From positions 1,755,193-1,819,192 of the forward strand of contig NZ_ALVU02000001.1 in the NCBI RefSeq assembly GCF_000332075.2: 64,000 nucleotides of DNA, read 5' to 3'. Positions within the stretch are counted from its first letter, which is position 1. Each line of letters begins with the position of its first letter. This DNA comes from Synechocystis sp. PCC 7509. Lineage in GTDB: Bacteria > Cyanobacteriota > Cyanobacteriia > Cyanobacteriales > Chroococcidiopsidaceae. Below the pieces are notes generated by a model. It searched no databases. It was not told where the DNA came from and saw nothing but the letters and a program-made list of their open reading frames with translations. Positions 1-8,307 of the stretch are shown here, in pieces. The position numbers and the translations under genes are program-made.

Positions 1-274
1 AAAAAGTTGGCGGACACTCGGCGGCATCTAATACCCCCAATCTGCCACTTGTACCCGCACCGATATAAAATAACCTCCCCCCGTGCCTTAAAGCCTCTGC
101 CGTGCGTTCAATAGCGGTGGCTAAGGGGACTTTTGCCTTGGCGACGGCGGCGATCGCATTTTCATCTTCACGGTTAAATAACTCTACCAATTCCAGACAA
201 CTGAGTTTGTCTAAATTTTGACTATTGGTATTAACTTGTTCTGTTAGTAAGTGTCCCCGATCCAAATTAGTCAT
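1..274 (-). CDS. murQ: N-acetylmuramic acid 6-phosphate etherase, C-terminus beyond window
   Basis: MurQ cleaves the lactyl ether of MurNAc-6-phosphate to GlcNAc-6-phosphate and D-lactate in cytoplasmic peptidoglycan recycling. My translation of the reverse strand begins MTNLDRGHLLTEQVN and runs to a sugar-isomerase (SIS) loop, FYIGAGTSGRLGVLDAAECP, the family's signature. Only the first 91 codons are inside the window; the remainder lies before position 1. The ATG is two bases downstream of the stop of the DUF3110 gene, so the two are probably co-transcribed. The family assignment is firm. The catalytic residues lie outside the window, so activity cannot be judged. Confidence 0.93.
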   Translation of the reverse strand, partial: MTNLDRGHLLTEQVNTNSQNLDKLSCLELVELFNREDENAIAAVAKAKVPLATAIERTAEALRHGGRLFYIGAGTSGRLGVLDAAECPPTF

Positions 275-276
275 TT

Positions 277-654
277 TTATAGCAATCCCTCAAACTGGCG
301 ACGAATTCGCTCTAATTCCGTATCTGGTATTTCACTATCGCTCTCTGGTGGGGGATTTTTGCCTTCTTCTTTCCAGTCAGTATCTTCAACATTACTTTCT
401 GGTGGTACGGCTAAAGCGCCATCGGGGACAAGTTCCCAATCATAACCCGCACCAGAGCAAAATTCCTCCACTTCCTCACTATCCATCCTTTCTACGGTAG
501 CTGGGGGGAAGTCTTGAGCTTCTAGCATTAGGGCAAAACGAGTAGCATCATCTTCTGACTCAAACATCAAAAGTTTATTGCGATCGCCTACTTGAATTGT
601 GTGGATACCCTCGTTTTCGGTACGAGCATTAAATAATAAAACGAATACACGCAT
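277..654 (-). CDS. DUF3110 domain protein
   Basis: Small acidic protein of a family found mainly in cyanobacteria and plastid lineages, with no established function. The domain covers the first ~90 residues (MRVFVLLFNA..., then an FESEDDATRFALMLEAQDF stretch typical of the family). The tail, rich in Glu, Asp, Ser and Pro, is low complexity. I chose the ATG at 654 because family members usually begin MRVFVLLFN; an in-frame ATG at 666 would add MVAP. Neither has a good Shine-Dalgarno. It lies directly upstream of murQ on the same strand, but there is no functional evidence linking it to cell-wall recycling. Confidence 0.8.
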   Translation of the reverse strand: MRVFVLLFNARTENEGIHTIQVGDRNKLLMFESEDDATRFALMLEAQDFPPATVERMDSEEVEEFCSGAGYDWELVPDGALAVPPESNVEDTDWKEEGKNPPPESDSEIPDTELERIRRQFEGLL

Positions 655-881
655 AGGTGCGACCATTTTTAGTTTCGATCCTCAATTACTGATTTTAAGG
701 TTTCACCATTGTCTAACAGAAACAACTAACCCTAACTTAAAATAAATCAATTTAGCGTTCTAAGTTTCCTACGATCGCGCGATCGCACTTAATTAATCTT
801 TCTTTGTACCCCTTGCCGTCTTAACATAGCAGTTGTAACATCTATGGACAGTTCATCGTTCTTGCTAGCGTGGGAGGTGTA

Positions 882-3800
882 ATGACAAAATTGTCGAAAC
901 CTGATAGCCAAACTACATCTAAATCCCGTCAGCGTTTCTGGTTTATTTTACTGGGACGCACAGGTATATATTTAGGCATTCCGCTCTTAATTGGAACTGT
1001 GGGGGGTGCTTGGTGGTTGTGGGTTTTTGTACAAGAGCGATTAGCGCCCATAGTGCAAACAAATTTAATTCAAACTTTAAATCGAGATGTTCAGCTAGGA
1101 CAAGTTGAAAGAGTGTCCCTGACTAGCTTGCGCTTTGGCAAGTCTGCCATCCCTGCAACAAAAAGCGATCGCGATCGCGCTGCGGTGGATGCGGTGGAAG
1201 TTAAGTTTGATTTATGGCAACTAGCTTTTACTCGCACTTTGAAACTCGATATTACTTTAATTAATCCTGATGTCTATATCGATCAAGATTCAACCGGACA
1301 TTGGATTGCTACTACTGTCGCATCTCAAGAGAGTGAAGGAGCTTTTAAAACTCAATTAGATAATATCCGGGTGCAAAACGCTAATGTTGTATTAGCACCA
1401 AACATCCAAACTAAGGGCAAAAATCAAGTACAAATCAATATAAGTAATGGCTCTGCTCAACTATTAGAAAATAATCAGTTAGTCAAATACAATTTAAACG
1501 GTCAATTTGCAACCAAGGGTAGCATCTCAATTCAAGGAGAAACTCGCCCCAAAACTGAAGCTACAAACATCCAATTGCGCGCCCAAGATGTTTTAGCATC
1601 GGAAGTAACTCGATTAATCAAGTTACCTCTAGAACTTCAAGCTGGTAGAGTTAGCGGCAACTTAAAAGTTCAAAGCCAGCCACAGCAACCAACGTTATTA
1701 TTTGGCACAGTTAATTTAAACTCTGTTACTGCCCAAGTTAGGCAACTACCCCAAGCTTTTAACAAAGCTAACGGCACTTTGCGCTTTAAAGATACGCTGA
1801 TTGGGCTAGATAAAATTACCACTAGCTACGGTTTAATTGCCGCCACAGCAAACGGAAGTTTAGATACTCAAAGAGGTTATAACATCAGTGCTGTAGCGCC
1901 ATCGGTAACGATCGCACTTGCCCAAAAAACTTTAAAGCTGGAATTGCCCGTACCTGTAAGCGGTACAGTCCGCGCCAACGTGCAATTGGTGGGCGCTTTG
2001 GAAACCCCAATTTTATCGGGTACAGTAGTTAACACCAAAACCACCCGCATTGACAAAGTAAATTTTAGTAAAATTCGTAGTGAATTCGCTTTTGCACCAG
2101 CAAAATCAGTAATTGCTTTGAGAAATATCCAAGCAATTCCCGCCGCCGGAGGACAAATTACCGGAAACGGGATTATTAAACTGGGAAAAACGCCGCAACT
2201 AGGATTTGATACCGTCGCCCGCAATATTCCCGGCGATGCGATCGCCCGTCTCTATAATGTCTCGCCACAATTTAAGCTGGGTAGAGTTTCGGCTAAAACT
2301 TTAGTTGGTGGGAAAGTCGGTAACTTACAAACTATTGTCAATTGGCAAGCGCCCCAAGCTAGTTACCCCGGTAGCGGACAAATTGTGATTAATAACGCCG
2401 ATACCTTCACTTTCCGCAATACTAGATTGTCAGTAGCTGGTGGTGCAGTTCAAGCGGCGGGCAGTTTAGAAGACGGAGTTTTAAAAGCCTCAGTTATTGC
2501 AGATAAAGTTAGATTAGGACAAATAACTAGCGTTCCACCAGCCTTGCAAGCGCCTTTAAGCGGTCGATTTAACGTTTCTGGTGCGATTAATTCTCTTACA
2601 GCCGAAACGCTTACAGCCGAGGGCGTGGGACAATTAGCAATTGGTGGGGGGACAGTTACCGCCACCAATATTCAGTTAAATAAAGGCAATTGGCAAGCAG
2701 TAGTTAGACCCCAAAACGTGCAGTTGGGTAGTTTAGTTGAAGTACCGCCACAGTTGCGCAATGGCAGATTAACGGGCGCTTTTAATGCTGCGGGGACTAC
2801 CGCATCTTTTCAACCAAAGGCGATCGCACTGGCGGGGATTGGACGCTTAAATATTGGTGGTGGTACAGTTGTAGCCACAAATATCAGACTCAATCAAGGC
2901 AATTGGCAAGCAGTAGTTAGACCTCAAAACGTGCGGTTGGGTAGCCTAGTAGAAGTACCGCCACAGTTTCGTAATGGTAGATTAACAGCAATATTTAAGG
3001 CTGCGGGGACAACAGCATCTTTTCAACCAAAGGCGATCGCAGCCACCGGAATAGGACGCTTAAAGATAGCTGAGGGAACGGTTACAGCTACCAATATCCA
3101 GCTAAATAAAGGCAACTGGCAAGCACTTGTTCAAGCTCAAGCAGTGCAATTACAACAGATAGTCCCGACTGAAGTACCGCCGCAGTTTAGAGGTAGAGTA
3201 AGCGGGGTATTTCAGGCGGCGGGAACTACTGAATCTTTTGAACTAAATGCGATTTCTGCCACTGGGAGAGGGCAATTAAATGCCGCTAGTGGTACGATTG
3301 TGGCGACAAACATTGCTTTAAATAAAGGCAACTTTCAAGCGCTTGCTAGTCCTAGTCAACTGCAACTAAGTCAATTTTCCCCCGATTTACGCGGGAGATT
3401 AAACGGTCAATTGCAAGTAACGGGAAATGTCGCAGCTTTTAGTTTGGCAGGAGTCAAAGCCCAAGGACAAGTAAGGTTGTCTCAAGGCGTGTCTTTAGTC
3501 ACGCAACCGCTAACGGCGGCTATTGAGTGGGATGGGAGAAAAATTACTGTTTTACGAGCCACCTCTGCGGATACTCTGGCTAGTGGAGTTGTGTTTGTCA
3601 ATCCGCAAATTCCCGCCATTGAATCGCTAAACTTGCAAGTCCAAGCAAAAAACTACGCTCTGCAAGACTTACCGTTTGAATTGCCTAACAATGTAAATTT
3701 AGCTGGAAGGGGAGATTTTGCCGGGAGAATTAGCGGCACTTTACCCACTCCAAATGTAGTCGGTGCGGTACGTCTGCGCAATTTGGTAGTAAATAACTTG

Positions 3801-6509
3801 GCTTTTGAACCAGTTTTGACCGGAAACTTGCAAGTTGCGACAAGTAGCGGCGTAAATTTAGAAGTTAAAGGCAATAGCGATCGCATTGCTCTAAATTTAG
3901 ATACTAACTATTTCCCCAATTCTTTTACCCTACAACGCGATCGCGCTGTAGCCACTGGTCGCACTAGCGGCGAAAATCTCTTAGTAAATATCGAAAACTT
4001 CCCCTTAGCAATATTAAAATTGCGCTTGCCAAATACGGTTTTAGGCTCTGAACCTGTAGCAGGGTTGCTAACTGGAGATTTTACTATAAATAAACAAACC
4101 TTTGCCGTTGCTGGAAATGTAGCTATTTCTCAACCTGTTTTAGGACGACTTAAAGGTGAAGAATTTACCGGAGGATTTGCTTATAACAACGGCGCTGTAA
4201 GTTTAACGGATGCGCGATTTAAAATTGGGGAAAGCCTGTATGCAGCCACCGGAAGCTACGCTCCCAATGCTTCGGGCGCTCCTGAAGTTAAAGGTCAACT
4301 CAAAGTTACGAAAGGAAAAGTAACAGATGCGATCGCCGCTTTCCAATTAATTAGTTTACAAAATTCTCAAGGGGAAGTATCGCCAACTCCAGGAGGCGCA
4401 AATAGTCTCAATACTGAACCTGTAGGTTTGCCGGGAGCAACTTTGCTTGCTCAATTGCGCCGCTACTCCGAGATTAATATGCTACTTCAGCTACAGCAGC
4501 AACAGCGTCGTACTAATTCCCCAGCCATCCCCAAACTTGAAGACTTAGAGGGCATTTTTAACGCAGACATTGCTATTAATGGCTCTGTACCCAACGGTCT
4601 ATCAGTAAAGTTTGACATCGACGGCACAGACTGGAAATTAGGTAACTACTACACTGCCAATCAAGTAATTGCTCAAGGTAGCTTTATGGGTGGAGTTTTA
4701 ACTTTTGCACCTTTGCGCCTGCAATCAGACCAATCTTTAGTCGCCTTTAGCGGTCAAATTGGCGGCACAAGGCAAGCGGGACAATTGCAAGTTAATAATT
4801 TTCCCCTAGAGGCGCTCAATAGTTTTGTGAAATTGCCTATAGATGTAACCGGCAACTTAAATGCTCAAGCAACTTTAACAGGTCAACTTACCAACCCCCA
4901 AGTAGCAGGCAACCTGAGTTTAATAAATGGTACTCTCAACCGAAAAGTAATTAATAGCGCTGCTGCTAATTTTGGTTACAACAATGCTCGATTGAGCTTC
5001 GATAGCACGATCGAAGTAGATAGTCCTGAACCCGTAACAATTAGCGGTAACGTCCCTGTACCATTACCTTTTGTAACCGTCAAAAGTAAAAGCGATCGCA
5101 TTACCCTCGATATCAACGTTCAAGACTCTGGTTTAGCCTTGCTCAATCTATTTACTGACCAAATAGCTTGGCAAAGTGGACAAGGCAAAGTTCAACTCCA
5201 AGTCCGAGGGACTCTCAACCAACCTGTTGCTACAGGTGTTGCTACGGTAAGTAATGCTACTTTTACCGCTCAAGCTTTGCCCGAACCTTTAACCAATGTC
5301 AATGGTAGTATAGACTTTGATTTTGACCGTCTTCAAGTTGAAAACCTCCAAGGCAATTTTTCTCAAGGTCAAGTAGTCGCTGCGGGTGTTCTGCCTATTT
5401 TTAGAAGTTTGGTTGCCAATGACCCCGATTTGAGCAATCCTTTGACTTTTAACTTAGATAAGTTGGCTCTCAATCTCAAAGGACTTTACCGAGGTGGTGC
5501 TAGTGGCAATGTAGTTGTCAAAGGAGCCGTCCTTAGTCCAGTAATTGGCGGTGAAGTGCTGTTAGCTGATGGTCAGGTATTGTTAGGCGAAACCCAAGGA
5601 ACTACACCTTCCTCTAGTCAACAAGTTGCCAATTCTTTACGCCCAGCTACTGCAAATCAAGCTTCGGCTTCGCCAGAGTTTAATAATTTGCAGCTAACTC
5701 TCGGCGATAATATTGCCATTACCCGTCAACCCATCTTACAATTTCAGGCAGGCGGTACTCTTACTCTCAATGGCTCGTTAGACGATATTCGCCCCCAAGG
5801 TAACATTCGCTTACGTAGTGGCGGCATAAATTTGTTTACTACCCAATTTGTCCTCGCGCGCGGCTACGAAAATCAAGCAACTTTTATCCCCGATCGCGGA
5901 CTAGACCCTACTCTTGATGTCCGCTTGGTGGCTAGAGTTCCCGAAGTTACTCAATCAAGAGTTCCTTCTTCGCCGATTTCGTCGGAAATTAGCGAAACTT
6001 TAGCTACCGATTTTGGATCTCTGCGTACCGTGCGCGTTCAAGCTAGAGTTCAAGGTCCCGCTAGTCAAATCTTTGACAACTTAGAATTAACTAGCGACCC
6101 CAACCGCAGTCAAAACGAAATTATCGCCCTAATTGGTGGTGGATTTGTAGATACTCTAGGACGTGGTGACAGTACCTTAGGGTTAGCCAATTTAGCAGGC
6201 TCGGCAATCTTAGGCAATTTTCAAGGTACGTTTAGCCGAATTGGTAATGCTATTGGCTTAGATGAATTGCGTTTATTTCCCACCGTTACGACTTCGGAGG
6301 AATCGCGCAACTCTACATTGGGATTAGCGGCGGAAGGTAATGTGGATCTTTCTAACAATCTTTCGGTGTCGGTGTTAAGAATCCTTACCACTAACGAACC
6401 TACTCAATTTGGTTTAAGTTATCGGTTAAGCGATCGCGTCCGCATTCGTGCTTCCACAAACCTAAATGCTGAAAGTTTGGCAATATTTGAATACCAAAAC
6501 AATTTTTGA
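882..6509 (+). CDS. TamB-like (DUF490) translocation/assembly module protein
   Basis: Very large (1875 aa) envelope protein of the TamB/AsmA-like superfamily. One N-terminal membrane anchor (about residues 20-50, rich in Leu/Trp) is followed by beta-rich periplasmic sequence and a C-terminal TamB (DUF490) domain that ends in a phenylalanine (FEYQNNF), as outer-membrane-associated proteins often do. Family members form long hydrophobic grooves that bridge the envelope and act in outer-membrane protein assembly or lipid transport. GGAGG at 874-878, four bases before the ATG at 882, fixes that start over an upstream in-frame GTG at 870. A block of tandem ~71-residue repeats lies near residues 580-860. 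No TamA/Omp85 partner is adjacent, as is usual in cyanobacteria. Confidence 0.88.
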   Translation: MTKLSKPDSQTTSKSRQRFWFILLGRTGIYLGIPLLIGTVGGAWWLWVFVQERLAPIVQTNLIQTLNRDVQLGQVERVSLTSLRFGKSAIPATKSDRDRAAVDAVEVKFDLWQLAFTRTLKLDITLINPDVYIDQDSTGHWIATTVASQESEGAFKTQLDNIRVQNANVVLAPNIQTKGKNQVQINISNGSAQLLENNQLVKYNLNGQFATKGSISIQGETRPKTEATNIQLRAQDVLASEVTRLIKLPLELQAGRVSGNLKVQSQPQQPTLLFGTVNLNSVTAQVRQLPQAFNKANGTLRFKDTLIGLDKITTSYGLIAATANGSLDTQRGYNISAVAPSVTIALAQKTLKLELPVPVSGTVRANVQLVGALETPILSGTVVNTKTTRIDKVNFSKIRSEFAFAPAKSVIALRNIQAIPAAGGQITGNGIIKLGKTPQLGFDTVARNIPGDAIARLYNVSPQFKLGRVSAKTLVGGKVGNLQTIVNWQAPQASYPGSGQIVINNADTFTFRNTRLSVAGGAVQAAGSLEDGVLKASVIADKVRLGQITSVPPALQAPLSGRFNVSGAINSLTAETLTAEGVGQLAIGGGTVTATNIQLNKGNWQAVVRPQNVQLGSLVEVPPQLRNGRLTGAFNAAGTTASFQPKAIALAGIGRLNIGGGTVVATNIRLNQGNWQAVVRPQNVRLGSLVEVPPQFRNGRLTAIFKAAGTTASFQPKAIAATGIGRLKIAEGTVTATNIQLNKGNWQALVQAQAVQLQQIVPTEVPPQFRGRVSGVFQAAGTTESFELNAISATGRGQLNAASGTIVATNIALNKGNFQALASPSQLQLSQFSPDLRGRLNGQLQVTGNVAAFSLAGVKAQGQVRLSQGVSLVTQPLTAAIEWDGRKITVLRATSADTLASGVVFVNPQIPAIESLNLQVQAKNYALQDLPFELPNNVNLAGRGDFAGRISGTLPTPNVVGAVRLRNLVVNNLAFEPVLTGNLQVATSSGVNLEVKGNSDRIALNLDTNYFPNSFTLQRDRAVATGRTSGENLLVNIENFPLAILKLRLPNTVLGSEPVAGLLTGDFTINKQTFAVAGNVAISQPVLGRLKGEEFTGGFAYNNGAVSLTDARFKIGESLYAATGSYAPNASGAPEVKGQLKVTKGKVTDAIAAFQLISLQNSQGEVSPTPGGANSLNTEPVGLPGATLLAQLRRYSEINMLLQLQQQQRRTNSPAIPKLEDLEGIFNADIAINGSVPNGLSVKFDIDGTDWKLGNYYTANQVIAQGSFMGGVLTFAPLRLQSDQSLVAFSGQIGGTRQAGQLQVNNFPLEALNSFVKLPIDVTGNLNAQATLTGQLTNPQVAGNLSLINGTLNRKVINSAAANFGYNNARLSFDSTIEVDSPEPVTISGNVPVPLPFVTVKSKSDRITLDINVQDSGLALLNLFTDQIAWQSGQGKVQLQVRGTLNQPVATGVATVSNATFTAQALPEPLTNVNGSIDFDFDRLQVENLQGNFSQGQVVAAGVLPIFRSLVANDPDLSNPLTFNLDKLALNLKGLYRGGASGNVVVKGAVLSPVIGGEVLLADGQVLLGETQGTTPSSSQQVANSLRPATANQASASPEFNNLQLTLGDNIAITRQPILQFQAGGTLTLNGSLDDIRPQGNIRLRSGGINLFTTQFVLARGYENQATFIPDRGLDPTLDVRLVARVPEVTQSRVPSSPISSEISETLATDFGSLRTVRVQARVQGPASQIFDNLELTSDPNRSQNEIIALIGGGFVDTLGRGDSTLGLANLAGSAILGNFQGTFSRIGNAIGLDELRLFPTVTTSEESRNSTLGLAAEGNVDLSNNLSVSVLRILTTNEPTQFGLSYRLSDRVRIRASTNLNAESLAIFEYQNNF
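2622..3463 (+). repeat. Four tandem ~71-codon repeats inside the tamB-like gene
   Basis: Units begin at 2622, 2835, 3048 and 3264, each opening with G-x-G-R/Q-L and containing ATNI-x-LN-x-GN(W/F)QA, then VPPQ-x-R-x-GR in the first three, then AAGTT-SF. The first two units are 213 bp and nearly identical at the protein level (both contain NWQAVVRPQNV and GSLVEVPPQ); the third is 216 bp and the fourth is clearly diverged. Reading frame is kept throughout. This looks like recent internal duplication lengthening the beta-groove. Confidence 0.85.
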
Positions 6510-7162
6510 GTTTGTATTTATACAAAGCCTATTTATGTAAGTATTAACTTATACTTCTTGTTACTTAAAATAAAAGTAATTTTTGTTTTTCTATAAATTT
6601 TACTTGAGGGAGGCAACCCCAATCCTTAACTTCCAGACGGTTTTATAGAGCCTCCCTACGGAAACATAAATCACTTTTGTCTCCTAAAGTTTTTTAGATA
6701 CTTATAACGTGGTTAAAAAATATACATCTACCCTGAGAACAGTTTACAAAAAATTATCAGCTTTAATTAAGCTGGGTCAAAAGTTTTATTAAGGCTATGT
6801 TTTTTAAATATAAAGTAACAGTAAAGTTGTTGATTTGAGGAAGATTTATTTCATCAATATGTAATAATTTTTTTAAGAATTACTATAAAGAAAAGTTCAT
6901 TTTCTGGATACTAATATCTCTAGTTTTCCTTGTATTCTCTGCATTTGGGAAGTTCAAGCAATACTTAATTTAATTCTAATGAGGGGTTGACAACTAAAAT
7001 AAAATCTGTAAAAAACAGTGTCTAGATCGCAATTAGTTATTTAAAAATTAAATAGTAATTAATGCAATTAAATGATTAAACAACTAACTAGAAATAGACA
7101 GAAAATTAGCAAATAGCAGGCTGACTAGGTTATTGTATCCACTTGTAACAGGAGTAAAGATT
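6510..7162. other. AT-rich intergenic region with one long-range inverted repeat
   Basis: About 650 bases with no credible gene. At 6607-6614 AGGGAGGC is complementary to GCCTCCCT at 6650-6657 across a 35-base loop; this could form a hairpin at the 3' end of the tamB-like transcript. A TTGACA at 6987-6992 resembles a -35 box for the downstream PEP-CTERM gene, but I see no good -10 at the right distance. The rest is A/T-rich without evident repeats. Confidence 0.5.
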
Positions 7163-8272
7163 GTGATTTCAGTAAAGCAGTTATCAATTGCCACCGTCGG
7201 GATTGCCCTTGGGCTAGGAAGTATTGCACCTGTTAGCGCAGCTTCTTTATATCAAATTAGCGGGTTAGATTTTACGCCATCAGATATTAACGATAGCGCT
7301 CAGGTAGTAGGAGAAAATTATTTTTGGCAAAATGGCAATGTTACGGATCTAAATACCCTTGCGGGTGCTAACAACAGCAATGTTTTCGCTAGAGCTATCA
7401 ATAATAATGGTGCGATCGTTGGCGGTGGATTAACCGTAAATGAGCCTACTACTACCCAAACGACTATACCCTTTCAAGCATTCATCTCAGATGGCAATAC
7501 AATTTCTGACTTACCCCGTAATTACTTCTGCGAATTCTCTTGTCCTACTATCACTGCTGAAGATATCAACGATTCCGGTACAATAGCACTAATTTATGAT
7601 TTTCGCGTCGGCTTAGTCCAAGAAAGCGATGGGACAACAACTGAGGTACTAGGTGCTAGACAAGTTTCCAATACTGCTATCAACAATCAAGATCAAGTAG
7701 TTGGTACTGGTATATTTAGTGGTAGTGGTAATCAGGGTATATTTGCTGAAGACGGCAACCAAACTACTCTCATAGCCAACACTTCTTCGGGCGTTGCGGG
7801 TGTACCTCAATCTGCTGCAAACGATATTAACGATTCAAGTAACATCGTTGGCAGGTCTAGTACAATTAGTTCTACTAATACAGTATTTGAGACGGCGACT
7901 TTGTGGACAGATCCTACTCAACCTGGAGTGAGTTTAGGGACATTGGGCGGTGAAAATAGCGATGCAACTGGTATCAATAACTTGATGCAAGTGGTTGGTT
8001 CTTCCTTTTTGGAAGACAACTCTACACAACACGCTTTTTTATGGGAAGAGGGCAACTTAATTGACCTCAATAGCTTGATAGATCCTGGACTAGGTTGGGA
8101 ATTAACTTCAGCTCTTGAGATTAATAGTAGTGGAGATATTATTGGAACTGGTCTTTATAACGGCGTACAGCGCGGCTTTGTGGCTAAAGCAATACCTGAA
8201 CCAAGTTCAGTTTTGGGAGTATTAGGTTTAGGATTATTTGGTCTGAGGGGATGGTTAAAGCGTAAAAAATAA
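7163..8272 (+). CDS. HAF-repeat protein with PEP-CTERM sorting signal
   Basis: Secreted protein of 369 aa. A signal peptide (about residues 1-27, ending APVSAAS) is followed by at least seven HAF-type motifs of the form (D/A/G)INxxxxxVG (DINDSAQVVG, AINNNGAIVGG, AINNQDQVVGTG, DINDSSNIVGRS, GINNLMQVVGSS, EINSSGDIIGTG), then a C-terminal PEP-CTERM tripartite tail: IPEPSS, a hydrophobic helix, and RGWLKRKK. PEP-CTERM proteins are processed by exosortases and displayed at the surface or in the extracellular matrix; a cyanoexosortase A gene lies at 46932. Start chosen as GTG 7163, preceded by AGGAG at 7150-7154; a TTG at 7133 would put ten residues before the signal peptide. The exact role is unknown. 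Confidence 0.85.
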   Translation: MISVKQLSIATVGIALGLGSIAPVSAASLYQISGLDFTPSDINDSAQVVGENYFWQNGNVTDLNTLAGANNSNVFARAINNNGAIVGGGLTVNEPTTTQTTIPFQAFISDGNTISDLPRNYFCEFSCPTITAEDINDSGTIALIYDFRVGLVQESDGTTTEVLGARQVSNTAINNQDQVVGTGIFSGSGNQGIFAEDGNQTTLIANTSSGVAGVPQSAANDINDSSNIVGRSSTISSTNTVFETATLWTDPTQPGVSLGTLGGENSDATGINNLMQVVGSSFLEDNSTQHAFLWEEGNLIDLNSLIDPGLGWELTSALEINSSGDIIGTGLYNGVQRGFVAKAIPEPSSVLGVLGLGLFGLRGWLKRKK

Positions 8273-8282
8273 TTTTAGTGTG

Positions 8283-8305
8283 AAGACGTTTCACCGAAAC
8301 GTCTT
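8283..8305. terminator. Hairpin between convergent genes
   Basis: A perfect 10-bp inverted repeat, AAGACGTTTC and GAAACGTCTT, with a 3-base loop, lies between the convergent PEP-CTERM and NB-ARC/WD40 genes. T-rich sequence follows only loosely, so it is a plausible bidirectional terminator rather than a canonical one. Confidence 0.6.
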
Positions 8306-8307
8306 TA

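Noticed and set aside
1877-2224. Antisense open frame of 115 codons inside the tamB-like gene
   Set aside because: It mirrors the codon pattern of the large gene, has no ribosome site and no recognisable domain; likewise the other antisense frames in tamB, dnaX, groEL and ggt.
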